38,682 bases of DNA from an uncultured Prevotella sp. (GTDB taxonomy: Bacteria; Bacteroidota; Bacteroidia; Bacteroidales; Bacteroidaceae), in contig CAMVQS010000019.1 of NCBI GenBank assembly GCA_947169685.1, positions 1 through 38,682 of the forward strand, in the 5' to 3' direction. Positions 23,945-31,377 of the stretch are shown piece by piece (the first letter of the stretch is position 1; each line of letters opens with the position of its first letter). Position numbers and translations under genes: made by a program. Under the pieces are notes generated by a model. The model was not told the origin of the DNA and did no database searches. It worked only from the letters and a program-made list of their open reading frames with translations.

Positions 23945-23977
23945 AAAAACGTCAGGAAAAGCATTCCTGACGTTTTT
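23945..23977. terminator. Bidirectional intrinsic terminator
   Basis: A 14-bp stem, AAAAACGTCAGGAA (23945-23958) with TTCCTGACGTTTTT (23964-23977), has a 5-base loop and A/T tails on both sides. It serves both the FMN-binding gene and the converging lipoprotein gene. Confidence 0.9.
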
Positions 23978-23980
23978 CTT

Positions 23981-24577
23981 TTATCGCTCCTCAATGACCA
24001 GCGGTGCCTGGGTGGTCAGATAGGAGTAAGTGCTGGTGTCCAGATAGATGCCGTCCAGCACCATTTGCATTCGCATCTTGTTGTTCTCAAACGATCCCCA
24101 TGAATAGGTGTTGATGACGAAGCCGAAGGTCACGGTGTGTGTGGCATTGTTGTAGAAGATGTTTGCCTGTAGCGGGTTGGGATAGGCCGTGAAGGTGATG
24201 GGCGATGTCTTGTAGGGAAGATAATACACCTTCATATCGACTTTACCCATTGTCTCAATGATGGCTGTCTTTATCGGTTCGCTTTCTGCCGTGCTTGCCA
24301 GGACCTCTGCCGGTACGCTATGGATGGTGATGACAGAGTCGCTGACCACCGTCCATGTGATGTCGATGGAGTCTGCCTCTCTGGCGCCGGAGTTCTCTTT
24401 CTTCATGTACAGCATCTTTCCCGAGTGTTCACCGGCCATCTGCAAGTAACAGTTGTGTATCTGCTCTTTGGTCAGTCCCTGGTTTGTGTTGTTGTTGTCA
24501 TCATCGTCTTTCAGACATGATGTGAAAAGCACTACGCTACACATGAGCGCTATGCTAAATGATAAAATATTCTTCAT
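23981..24577 (-). CDS. DUF4840-like surface lipoprotein
   Basis: A 198-residue lipoprotein. The lipobox is LFTSC, and the mature end is CLKDDDDNNN. An acidic run right after the lipidated Cys is known in Bacteroidetes as a signal for export to the cell surface, so surface exposure is likely. The body (GLTKEQIHNCYLQMAGEHSGKMLY, SVPAEVLA, FVINTYSWGSF) looks like the DUF4840 family common in Bacteroidales, which has no known function. It is the third gene of a minus-strand group but is separated from the carbonic anhydrase gene by a 7-bp array. Confidence 0.75.
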   Translation of the reverse strand: MKNILSFSIALMCSVVLFTSCLKDDDDNNNTNQGLTKEQIHNCYLQMAGEHSGKMLYMKKENSGAREADSIDITWTVVSDSVITIHSVPAEVLASTAESEPIKTAIIETMGKVDMKVYYLPYKTSPITFTAYPNPLQANIFYNNATHTVTFGFVINTYSWGSFENNKMRMQMVLDGIYLDTSTYSYLTTQAPLVIEER

Positions 24578-24588
24578 ATTCTTTAATC

Positions 24589-24630
24589 TCTTACTTCTTA
24601 CATCTTACATCTTACTTCTCACCTCTTTCA
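24589..24630 (-). repeat. 7-bp tandem array over the carbonic anhydrase stop codon
   Basis: Six units on the plus strand: TCTTACT, TCTTACA, TCTTACA, TCTTACT, TCTCACC, TCTTTCA. The stop codon (24605-24607) is inside the array, so the array sets the last eight codons (LKEVRSKM). Confidence 0.88.
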
Positions 24631-25123
24631 GGTACTCCTTCGAGTACTCCACGTAGTGCTTGGCGTTGTCTGTCAGTCCTGGACGGGTGGGCTTGATGTA
24701 CTTGGCAGGTACGCCGCCCCATATCTCGTGCGCTCCCACCTTCGTGTTCTGCAGCACCAGCGCGCCGGCAGCCACCACAGCACCCTCGCCAATCTCGCAG
24801 CCGTCGAGCAGGGTAGAACCCATGCCGATGAGCGCTCCGTCGTGGATGGTACAGGCATGTACCGTCACGTTGTGCCCGATGGTTACGTCGCTGCCAATGT
24901 GTGTAGGACCTGTCTCGTGGGTCACGTGCACACAACTGCCGTCCTGCACGTTCGTACGGTCACCGATGGTGATGGGAGCCACGTCGCCCCTCACTACGGC
25001 ATTGAACCATACGGAGCATTCGTCGCCCATGGTCACGTCGCCCACAATCGTGGCGTTTTCGCTGAAATAGCAGTCTCGCCCCCATTTGGGAGCGAGACCT
25101 TTATACGATTTAATCAGAGCCAT
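24605..25123 (-). CDS. Gamma-class carbonic anhydrase family protein
   Basis: A 172-residue left-handed beta-helix protein with hexapeptide repeats (IxGDV, IGDRTNV, IGSDVTIGHNVTVHACTIHDGALIGMGSTLLDG). The three metal-binding His positions of the family are present in CVHVTHE, IGHNVTVH and H-A-C, with GSTLLDGCEIGEG following. Members reversibly hydrate CO2 or have related roles; activity cannot be judged from sequence. It starts two bases after the malate dehydrogenase stop, so the two are co-transcribed. The very C-terminus is made by a 7-bp array. Confidence 0.9.
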   Translation of the reverse strand: MALIKSYKGLAPKWGRDCYFSENATIVGDVTMGDECSVWFNAVVRGDVAPITIGDRTNVQDGSCVHVTHETGPTHIGSDVTIGHNVTVHACTIHDGALIGMGSTLLDGCEIGEGAVVAAGALVLQNTKVGAHEIWGGVPAKYIKPTRPGLTDNAKHYVEYSKEYLKEVRSKM

Positions 25124-25125
25124 GA

Positions 25126-26118
25126 TTAGAGGTTCGGGTTAATCTTGCTCCACTCGCTGATGGGCGGAACGATGTTCAGCGTCACCAACTCGTCGCGCAT
25201 CTTGCAGAGGTGCTCGTAGCTGGCATCCAGCTTAGCGTTCTCCTCGGGAGTTCCCTGCGGAACTTCGTAGGTGGCACCCTCGGGGCTCAGCTTCGTCTTC
25301 ATGGCCATCATGATGTGGTCGTACTTGTCGGTCTTTACGTATGTGCCGACGGGGAAGCGGAAAGGCTCACCGCCCATAGCCGAGCGAATCATCTCAACAG
25401 AGAGATACGACGGGCTCTGGAAGCTTGAACGGCCACGCAGCTTGATGATGGCAGCACCACCCTGGGTGACGTCCTTCTTCATCTGCTCCCACTCCTCAGC
25501 GGGGAACTCTGCAGTACCGATGATGTCGGTCAGCTTGCGGCCCTTGATGGTTACGTGGCTGCCGAATACGGCCATCTGCTCACCGTGTCCACCGTATGTG
25601 GCGCAACCGCTGATTTCGCTCTGCATCACGCCGAACTTCTTGGCCAAAGCCGACTGCAGACGGGTGGTGTCCAGACCAGCCAGTGTGGTTACCTGACCAG
25701 GCTTCAAACCAGAGTACAGCAGCGTTACCAGACCTGTCAGGTCAGCGGGGTTGAAGATGATAACCACGTGCTTCACGTCGGGGCAGAAAGTCTTGATGTT
25801 CTTACCCAGCTCCTCGGCGATTTTGCAGTTGCCGGCCAGCAGGTCCTCACGAGTCATACCCTCCTTACGGGGAGCACCACCTGAGGAAATGATGTACTTT
25901 GCGTTAGTGAATGCCTCCTTGGCGTCGGTGGTAGCGGTGATGTTCACGTTGTCGAAACCACTCTGGCGCATCTCCTCAGCCACACCTTCGGGTGAGAAAA
26001 CGTCGTAGAGACAAATGTTGTTGGTCAGGCCCATCATGAGGGCGCTCTGTGCCATGTTTGAACCAATCATGCCGGCTGCGCCGACGATGGTCAGTTTTTC
26101 GTTAGTTAAGAATGCCAT
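25126..26118 (-). CDS. mdh: Malate dehydrogenase
   Basis: A 330-residue NAD-dependent dehydrogenase that interconverts malate and oxaloacetate. The Rossmann motif is VGAAGMIGSNMA near the N-terminus. The substrate loop region is GGAPRKEGMTREDLL, followed by NPADLTGLVTL and the catalytic His in YGGHGEQMAVFGS. This matches the Bacteroidales type of malate dehydrogenase. In these bacteria it serves the reductive branch to fumarate and succinate. It has its own strong promoter and is divergent from the aminopeptidase gene. Confidence 0.93.
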   Translation of the reverse strand: MAFLTNEKLTIVGAAGMIGSNMAQSALMMGLTNNICLYDVFSPEGVAEEMRQSGFDNVNITATTDAKEAFTNAKYIISSGGAPRKEGMTREDLLAGNCKIAEELGKNIKTFCPDVKHVVIIFNPADLTGLVTLLYSGLKPGQVTTLAGLDTTRLQSALAKKFGVMQSEISGCATYGGHGEQMAVFGSHVTIKGRKLTDIIGTAEFPAEEWEQMKKDVTQGGAAIIKLRGRSSFQSPSYLSVEMIRSAMGGEPFRFPVGTYVKTDKYDHIMMAMKTKLSPEGATYEVPQGTPEENAKLDASYEHLCKMRDELVTLNIVPPISEWSKINPNL

Positions 26119-26161
26119 GTTAATTTACAATTATACGATTATCATTTTTAATATTTGCCTG

Positions 26162-26192
26162 CAAAGTTAAGAAATAATCTTCAATTACCAAA
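26162..26192 (-). promoter_or_regulatory. Promoter of mdh
   Basis: On the minus strand, -33 TTTG (26189-26192) and -7 TAACTTTG (26162-26169) are separated by exactly 19 bases, a textbook Bacteroidetes promoter. The leader is about 36 bases. Confidence 0.8.
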
Positions 26193-26193
26193 A

Positions 26194-26207
26194 ATCAATT
26201 ATCAATT
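26194..26207. repeat. Short 7-bp repeat between divergent mdh and pepP promoters
   Basis: ATCAATT occurs twice in tandem (26194-26207), after a related TCAATT at 26181, exactly between the two divergent -33 boxes. Confidence 0.55.
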
Positions 26208-26209
26208 AT

Positions 26210-26241
26210 TTTGTTATATTTTCTGAAAAAGTATAAGTTTG
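26210..26241 (+). promoter_or_regulatory. Promoter of the aminopeptidase P gene
   Basis: -33 TTTG (26210-26213) and -7 TAAGTTTG (26234-26241) have a 20-base spacer. A second -7-like TAACTTTG at 26267-26274 lacks a well-placed -33. Confidence 0.7.
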
Positions 26242-26300
26242 CAAAATACGCTTTGCAATTTTTTAGTAACTTTGCAATGATAACTAAAAATACGGACAAA

Positions 26301-28076
26301 ATGAATACAATATCAGGACGTCTTATGAGGTTGCGCGAGGAGATGCAACGCGAGCATCTGGATGCGGTCATTATTCCTACGACTGACCCTCACAATAGTG
26401 AATATACGGCGGACCATTGGAAGGGGCGCGAGTGGATGAGCGGTTTCAATGGTTCGGCTGGTACTGCGGTGGTGTCGCTGACGAGTGCTGCGCTGTGGAC
26501 GGACTCCCGCTATTTCCTGGCAGCTGAGGAACAGTTGCAGGGTACGGAATACGTGCTGATGAAGGAAGGAGTGGAGGGCACGCCGACCATAGCCCAATGG
26601 CTGGCTACGCAGCAGGTGGAAAACGTGGCTATCGACGGCTCCGTAGCCTCTGCCTCAAAGGTCCGCGAACTCCAGCAGGAGCTGCGGCAACACGGAGGAA
26701 TGACGCTACGCACTAATTGGGACCCGCTGGAGCGCATTTGGGCAGACCGTCCGGCCATCCCCACCAGTCCTGTCAGCATTCATCCGTTGGATTATGCTGG
26801 CGAGGCTACGCGTGATAAACTGCAGCGTATTCGCAAGGTGCTACGCCAGAAACATGCTGACGGTATGCTGGTGGCTTCGCTCGACGATATTGCCTGGACG
26901 TTGAACCTGCGAGGACAGGACGTTCATTGCACTCCTGTCTTTGTCAGCTACCTGCTTGTCAGCACGCAGAAAGTTACCTTATATATAAATAAGGAAAAGC
27001 TTTCCCAGGAGGTGCTGGCCTATCTGAAGACCGAGGGCGTTGGTGTGGATGACTATGCCAACGTGGGGAAAGGCCTGAAGGACTATTTCGAGTATAACAT
27101 CCTGATGGACCCTGACGAGGTGAATGCCACTTTATTTAGCAAAGCCAATTGTCAGGTGGTGGAGGCTGCATCGCCTATTCCTGTTCTGAAAGCCGTGAAG
27201 AATGAAAGGGAAATCGTGGGTTTTAGGCAAGCGATGCTGCGTGACGGCATCGCGATGGTGAAGTTCCTGAAATGGCTACGTCCTGCTGTTGAGGCTGGTG
27301 GGCAGACGGAGCTCTCTGTGTCTGAGAAGCTACGCTCCCTGCGCGCAGAGCAACCCTTGTATCGCGACCTCTCGTTCGACACCATTGCCGGCTACCAGTC
27401 GCATGGCGCTATTGTCCATTACGAGGCGACACCAGAGACGGACATGCCGCTGCGCCCTGAGGGTCTGCTGCTCATCGACAGCGGCGCACACTATGAGGAC
27501 GGCACGACAGACATCACTCGTACCATCGCCCTTGGGCCTGTGACCGAGGAGCAGAAACACATCTATACCTTGGTGCTGAAGGGACATATCCAGCTGGCGA
27601 TGGCACGTTTTCCGCAGGGTACCTGTGGCACCCAGCTCGACGTGCTGGCACGACAAGCCATGTGGCAGGAACGTCTGAACTACCTGCATGGCACAGGGCA
27701 CGGCGTGGGCTCGTACCTTTGTGTGCACGAAGGTCCTCATCAGATTCGCATGAACCACATTCCCCAGCCCCTGCTGCCAGGTATGACGGTAACCGACGAG
27801 CCAGGCCTGTATCTGGCAGGGATGTTCGGCGTTCGTACAGAGAATGTGCTGTTGGTAAGGGAGAGTGGAGAAGGGGAGTTTGGATTGTTCCTTGATTTCG
27901 AAGTCTTGACGCTTTGTCCCATCGATACTGCACCCATTGACTTCACGATGCTGACACAAGAAGAAAAGGACTGGCTCAACCGCTACCACCAGCACGTCTA
28001 TGACCTGCTGGCACCCCATCTGGATGAAGAAGAACGTGCTTGGTTAAGAGAGGCAACGAATGAAATAAATATATGA
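26301..28076 (+). CDS. Xaa-Pro aminopeptidase (aminopeptidase P, M24 family)
   Basis: A 591-residue M24B-type peptidase that removes N-terminal residues before proline. It has two creatinase-like N-terminal domains (from RLMRLREEMQREHLDAVIIPTTDPH) and a C-terminal pita-bread domain. Metal ligands appear in LIDSGAHYEDGTTDITRT (two Asp), GTGHGVGSYLCVHEGP (His), VTDEPGLY (Glu) and RTENVLLV (Glu). Upstream in-frame starts (TTG 26211, ATG 26277) overlap promoter elements; MNTISGRL at 26301 fits the family start. The stretch VRESGEGEFG is encoded by purine-rich, repetitive DNA. The stop overlaps the next start by four bases (ATGA). Confidence 0.92.
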   Translation: MNTISGRLMRLREEMQREHLDAVIIPTTDPHNSEYTADHWKGREWMSGFNGSAGTAVVSLTSAALWTDSRYFLAAEEQLQGTEYVLMKEGVEGTPTIAQWLATQQVENVAIDGSVASASKVRELQQELRQHGGMTLRTNWDPLERIWADRPAIPTSPVSIHPLDYAGEATRDKLQRIRKVLRQKHADGMLVASLDDIAWTLNLRGQDVHCTPVFVSYLLVSTQKVTLYINKEKLSQEVLAYLKTEGVGVDDYANVGKGLKDYFEYNILMDPDEVNATLFSKANCQVVEAASPIPVLKAVKNEREIVGFRQAMLRDGIAMVKFLKWLRPAVEAGGQTELSVSEKLRSLRAEQPLYRDLSFDTIAGYQSHGAIVHYEATPETDMPLRPEGLLLIDSGAHYEDGTTDITRTIALGPVTEEQKHIYTLVLKGHIQLAMARFPQGTCGTQLDVLARQAMWQERLNYLHGTGHGVGSYLCVHEGPHQIRMNHIPQPLLPGMTVTDEPGLYLAGMFGVRTENVLLVRESGEGEFGLFLDFEVLTLCPIDTAPIDFTMLTQEEKDWLNRYHQHVYDLLAPHLDEEERAWLREATNEINI

Positions 28077-28708
28077 GAGAAATACATTTAGTTGATGTTA
28101 CGGGGATACCCTTCAAAGTGCATCCCACACCCGTGAAAGGCAAGGACGGCAAGCAACTCTTCTATGTGCGTCCTTCTGGTAAATTGCGTGCCAGCGCACG
28201 CATGCTTGACGAGTATTGTTCCCAACAATTCCACTTACATCGTGGCGAGATGCAGCGTGCCCTCGATGTCTTTATGAGGGCAGCAGGCGAATTCATCGCC
28301 AAAGGGTACAGGGTGGAGACGCCTTTCGGTACCTTCTCGCCTCGTCTCGGACTGAAGCGCGAGGTGAGCAATCCTGATGAAGTGACAGAAAATGATGTTA
28401 CCTTCGAGGGCATCGACTTCCGTTTCAATAAGGACTTTGTAGAAGATGTGCAAAGGTGGATAAAGGGATTCCAGCGAGAAGACAATCCCAATACCCGTGA
28501 AGTTCTGCAAGACACCCAGAGCCTTGAACAGGCCTTGCAGAACAGCCTGCGCGTCCGCAACGGTTATACCACCGTCAAAAGCTTTGCCTATCATGCGCAC
28601 CTGACCTATTACTCAGCCAAGAAACAGCTGGACGCCTGGACGCAGGGCGACACGCCTCGACTGCTGAAAACAAAGATGGGGCAGCAGTACATCTACACGG
28701 AGACATAA
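28073..28708 (+). CDS. HU-like DNA-binding protein (HU-HIG type)
   Basis: A 211-residue protein of the Bacteroidetes HU-like group. The HU core is recognisable from YVRPSGKLRASARMLDEYCSQQFHLHRGEMQRALDVFMRAAGEFIAKGYRVETPFGTFSPRLGLKRE-type sequence (about residues 32-100), where GYRVETPFGTFSP corresponds to the beta-arm region. A C-terminal extension (about 130-211) carries YTTVKSFAYHAHLTYYSAKKQLDAW, which resembles a winged-helix or AP2-like DNA-binding segment. The role could be nucleoid structure or regulation. Translation is coupled to the aminopeptidase gene by an ATGA overlap. Confidence 0.78.
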   Translation: MREIHLVDVTGIPFKVHPTPVKGKDGKQLFYVRPSGKLRASARMLDEYCSQQFHLHRGEMQRALDVFMRAAGEFIAKGYRVETPFGTFSPRLGLKREVSNPDEVTENDVTFEGIDFRFNKDFVEDVQRWIKGFQREDNPNTREVLQDTQSLEQALQNSLRVRNGYTTVKSFAYHAHLTYYSAKKQLDAWTQGDTPRLLKTKMGQQYIYTET

Positions 28709-28941
28709 ACGCTCCAAATTGCTTGCCTATTTTGCGTACTGCCAAAAGGTATTTTTCTTGCTGCCGCAAGGTGTTTTGCGTACTGCCAAAAGGTCGATAC
28801 ATGGCACCTGTCTTGCCGACATCTACCGCATATCCCCAAGATATGTTACCGTTCCTTTGGCTTGACACGGCATGTATCGGGCTACGACAAGTAAAATAGT
28901 TGCCCATTCCCTTTGTTGTTTCAGGAATATTGTGACGCGGT
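28709..28941. other. Intergenic repeat-containing region, no gene supported
   Basis: The 233-base gap between converging genes holds a 21-bp direct repeat (28730-28794) and a distant dyad, CGATACATG (28795-28803) with CATGTATCG (28871-28879). A 110-codon frame on the minus strand (28575-28907) runs over the HU-like gene and the repeats and has no protein-like features. A structured RNA or a remnant of a multicopy element is possible. No clear intrinsic terminator is visible. Confidence 0.5.
28730..28794. repeat. 21-bp direct repeat, two copies
   Basis: TTTTGCGTACTGCCAAAAGG plus T occurs at 28730-28750 and 28774-28794 without a mismatch. Between them is CTTGCTGCCGCAAGGT, a weaker related word. 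Each copy is an imperfect palindrome (TTTTG...CAAAA). Confidence 0.9.
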
Positions 28942-29568
28942 TCAGAAGCTGAATCGGCGTCCGTTCCACTTCAGCGGCTTCTGTTTCTTTCCAGTCTTAT
29001 ACCAGTATGTGACCGTGATGTCCTTGCCTGTACGTGGCAGGGCGTAGGAGACCCAGGCACCGTCGTCAGTACCATATGCCACCTCGAATCCCGTGTCGTA
29101 ATACATCTTCATCTTCTTCGAGGCATTGTCGTAGCGGAAGAAGGTGAGGCCGTCAAACTGGCCCGGCTCGTACTTGCCGTTCCTGAAGCATGCCACATTG
29201 TAGGCAAACAGCTTATGTTTCTTGTCAGCCTCGTTCCAGTAGCACATCTCAATCCTCACCACGTCCTTATTCGATTCGTACTCCGACGTATATTCATAGA
29301 CCACGTAGCCGTTTTTCTCGTCAACGGTGAGCGTCACGCCCTCTTGCTGTGGAAGGCCCTTACGGTGCTGAATCCAAGCCTGTCTGATGGCATTGAAGGA
29401 TTCGTCGGCACAGTCTTCTTCCTCCTCATGGTCGTTTGAAGAAAGGAAGGCCCACGCAAAGTCGCTGATGGTGGGTGCGGCACCTTGATAATTCACTCGG
29501 ATGGCATCTTGTGCTGCTAAAGTCAGTATGCAGCAGGCAAAGATGACAGCTAATGATAATCTTTTCAT
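28942..29568 (-). CDS. Secreted protein of unknown function
   Basis: A 208-residue protein from the ATG at 29566-29568, with signal peptide MKRLSLAVIFACCILTLAAQ. The frame is open further upstream but that part overlaps the RDD gene and is low-complexity Ser/Arg, so it is left out. The body has an acidic patch (NDHEEEEDCADES) and many aromatic residues in alternating strands (YVVYEYTSEYE, VRIEMCYWNEADKKHKLFAYNVACF, ITVTYWYKTGKK), suggesting a compact beta-rich exported protein. I do not recognise the family. It lies 31 bases after the RDD gene on the same strand and is probably in its operon. Confidence 0.7.
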   Translation of the reverse strand: MKRLSLAVIFACCILTLAAQDAIRVNYQGAAPTISDFAWAFLSSNDHEEEEDCADESFNAIRQAWIQHRKGLPQQEGVTLTVDEKNGYVVYEYTSEYESNKDVVRIEMCYWNEADKKHKLFAYNVACFRNGKYEPGQFDGLTFFRYDNASKKMKMYYDTGFEVAYGTDDGAWVSYALPRTGKDITVTYWYKTGKKQKPLKWNGRRFSF

Positions 29569-29599
29569 GTCGTTAAGTTTTAGATTGAACAAATACGTT

Positions 29600-30337
29600 T
29601 TATATCTCCTCCAAGGCGTAGTACTGGTAGTCGCGTTTGACGCGCCAGAGGAAGGCGGAGTCATCTGACTCGTGGACGTGGTCGATGGAGAGCGTGCGTT
29701 TGACTTGCTCAGCAAGGGCATGGACGCGTGGATCGGCTTCGTTGAGGCGAAGCGTCTGCTCGATGAGGCTGACCTGCTCGAGCGAGAGGTTTTCTGCATT
29801 GGGATAGACGGGGCGGTAGTTGCGTGAGAAAGGTGCAAACTCGTCGAGCGTGACCTGCAGCTTCTGGTAGCCTCCCAGCTTGATGACCAAGGTGCCTGCT
29901 GCGAGGTCGCCGATGCGCCGGTTGTCCTTGTTGAAGATCATGATGAGCACGCCCAGCCCGCTCATGGCGGGGCCGTCGATAATCATAAACATCCAGCGCA
30001 TGAGATAGGCGCCGATGCCAGGCGACGAGCCGTCGGTCTTTACCACGCGAATCTTCATGATGCGCTTGCCAAGGGTTTGCCCATTGGCAAACAGCTCGCA
30101 GAGGAACCCATAGAAAAGGGTGGGGAGCAGGATGACGCCAAAGACGAAGATGACCTGAAGGGCGGTCGAAAAGCGCAGCAGGTCGTCGAGGTAACTGACG
30201 TAAAGATAAGTCAGCCCGAAGGAATAGACGGCCTGCGCTACCCAGTCGATGATTTGTGCCAGTATGCGTTCTCCGATACTGGCTGGTGTCTGTTTGATGT
30301 GGACATATTGTCCTGTCAGGATGCTCGATGATGCCAT
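29600..30337 (-). CDS. RDD family membrane protein
   Basis: A 245-residue protein from the ATG at 30335-30337. The N-terminal part has the RDD-type features PASIGERILAQIIDWVAQ, three hydrophobic helices, and FANGQTLGKRIMKIRVVKTDG before the second and third helices, then RRIGDLAAGTLVI. A soluble C-terminal tail of about 90 residues is highly charged. RDD proteins are small membrane proteins, some linked to ion transport. The TTG start 33 bases upstream is less likely because it lies close to the predicted transcription start. It is divergent from the SpoIIM-DUF58 operon through a shared promoter, so a common function is plausible. Confidence 0.88.
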   Translation of the reverse strand: MASSSILTGQYVHIKQTPASIGERILAQIIDWVAQAVYSFGLTYLYVSYLDDLLRFSTALQVIFVFGVILLPTLFYGFLCELFANGQTLGKRIMKIRVVKTDGSSPGIGAYLMRWMFMIIDGPAMSGLGVLIMIFNKDNRRIGDLAAGTLVIKLGGYQKLQVTLDEFAPFSRNYRPVYPNAENLSLEQVSLIEQTLRLNEADPRVHALAEQVKRTLSIDHVHESDDSAFLWRVKRDYQYYALEEI

Positions 30338-30364
30338 TTCGATGTGATTAATTTCCCTTTTCGC

Positions 30365-30395
30365 TTGCAAAAGTAAGAAAAAGTTATTACTTTTG
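30365..30395 (+). promoter_or_regulatory. Promoter of the SpoIIM-MoxR-DUF58 operon
   Basis: -33 TTG (30365-30367) and -7 TACTTTTG (30388-30395) with a 20-base spacer. The predicted leader is only about 13 bases. It is interleaved with the minus-strand promoter described separately. Confidence 0.75.
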
Positions 30396-30399
30396 CCAA
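30368..30399 (-). promoter_or_regulatory. Divergent promoter of the RDD gene
   Basis: On the minus strand, -33 TTG (30397-30399) and -7 TACTTTTG (30368-30375) with a 21-base spacer. Each -7 box lies next to the -33 of the opposite promoter, so the whole is an inverted repeat, TTGCAAAAGTAA...TTACTTTTGCCAA. Confidence 0.75.
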
Positions 30400-30414
30400 C
30401 GATTTCGCGAAAAA

Positions 30415-31377
30415 ATGAAAGAAGTAACGTTTATCAGGCAGAATATTGAGAAGTGGCGCGACGTGGAATGCATCGTCGAAAACACCATTGACGCCGGACC
30501 TGACCGTCAGGCGGATGCCTATATTGACCTGACGACGGACCTGGCGTTTGCCCAGACGCACTATCCGCGGTCACGCATCACTCTTTATCTGAACAACCTT
30601 GCATCGGCCCTGCATAACCAGATTTATCGCAACAAGCGGGAGAGCGTGTCAAGGCTGCTGACGTTCTGGACGCGCGAGATACCACAGACCATTTACGAGG
30701 CTCGTCGTGCATTGCTGGCTTCGTTCCTGATTTTTGCTGTCAGCGTAATCATTGGCGCGGTGTCGCAGTGGGGCGACGACTCCTTCTGTCGTCTGATACT
30801 GGGTGACCAGTATGTCGATATGACCTTGCGGAACATTGAGAACGGTTCGCCGATGGCTGTCTATGACGGCGGGGGTGAGACGGAGATGTTCCTCGGCATT
30901 ACCTTTAATAATATAAAGGTGTCGTTCGTGGTTTTCGTCATGGGGGTGCTGACCAGTCTTGGTACTGGCTTCTTCCTGCTTCAGAACGGAGTGATGCTGG
31001 GCTCGTTCCAGGCGTTCTTCTTCCAGCAGGGCCTTGGCTTCGAGTCGATGCTGGCCATCTGGCTGCACGGCACGCTGGAGATATGGGCCATCATCGTGGC
31101 AGGTGCAGCAGGCATCACGTTGGGCAATGGCTGGCTGATGCCTGGTACGTATGGGCGCATGACCTCGTTCATGCAGGGTGCCCGTCGTGGATTGAAAATA
31201 ATTGTGGGTACTGTACCTGTCTTTATAACGGCAGCCTTCATTGAGGGCTTTGCCACGCGCCACACAGAGTGGGGCACCTTGCCGCGTCTGGCTATCATCG
31301 GTAGTTCGGCGCTGTTTATCTTGTATTACTATTTCTATTTACCTTACCGTTATGGAACCAAACACCGAAAAGATTGA
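30415..31377 (+). CDS. Stage II sporulation protein M (SpoIIM/DUF95) family membrane protein
   Basis: A 320-residue protein. A soluble N-terminal helical region (about 1-95) is followed by about five to six membrane helices with the DUF95 pattern: FNNIKVSFVVFVMGVLTSLGTGFFLLQNGVMLG, then LPWLHG-like IWLHGTLEIWAIIVAGAAGITLGNGWLMPG. Despite the name, these proteins are widespread in non-sporulating bacteria and often sit beside MoxR/DUF58 genes, as here. Its role is unknown. The next gene starts inside it (26-base overlap), so translation is coupled. Confidence 0.88.
   Translation: MKEVTFIRQNIEKWRDVECIVENTIDAGPDRQADAYIDLTTDLAFAQTHYPRSRITLYLNNLASALHNQIYRNKRESVSRLLTFWTREIPQTIYEARRALLASFLIFAVSVIIGAVSQWGDDSFCRLILGDQYVDMTLRNIENGSPMAVYDGGGETEMFLGITFNNIKVSFVVFVMGVLTSLGTGFFLLQNGVMLGSFQAFFFQQGLGFESMLAIWLHGTLEIWAIIVAGAAGITLGNGWLMPGTYGRMTSFMQGARRGLKIIVGTVPVFITAAFIEGFATRHTEWGTLPRLAIIGSSALFILYYYFYLPYRYGTKHRKD

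Noticed and set aside
28730..28794. CRISPR-like array
   Set aside because: Only two repeat copies with a 23-base spacer and no cas genes in the window.
28575..28907. 110-codon minus-strand reading frame over the HU-like gene end and the repeat region
   Set aside because: It overlaps a well-supported gene, runs through the 21-bp repeats, and has no signal, domain or start-site support.
30415..31377. SpoIIM homology as a sign of sporulation
   Set aside because: The DUF95 family is common in non-sporulating bacteria and no other sporulation genes are present.
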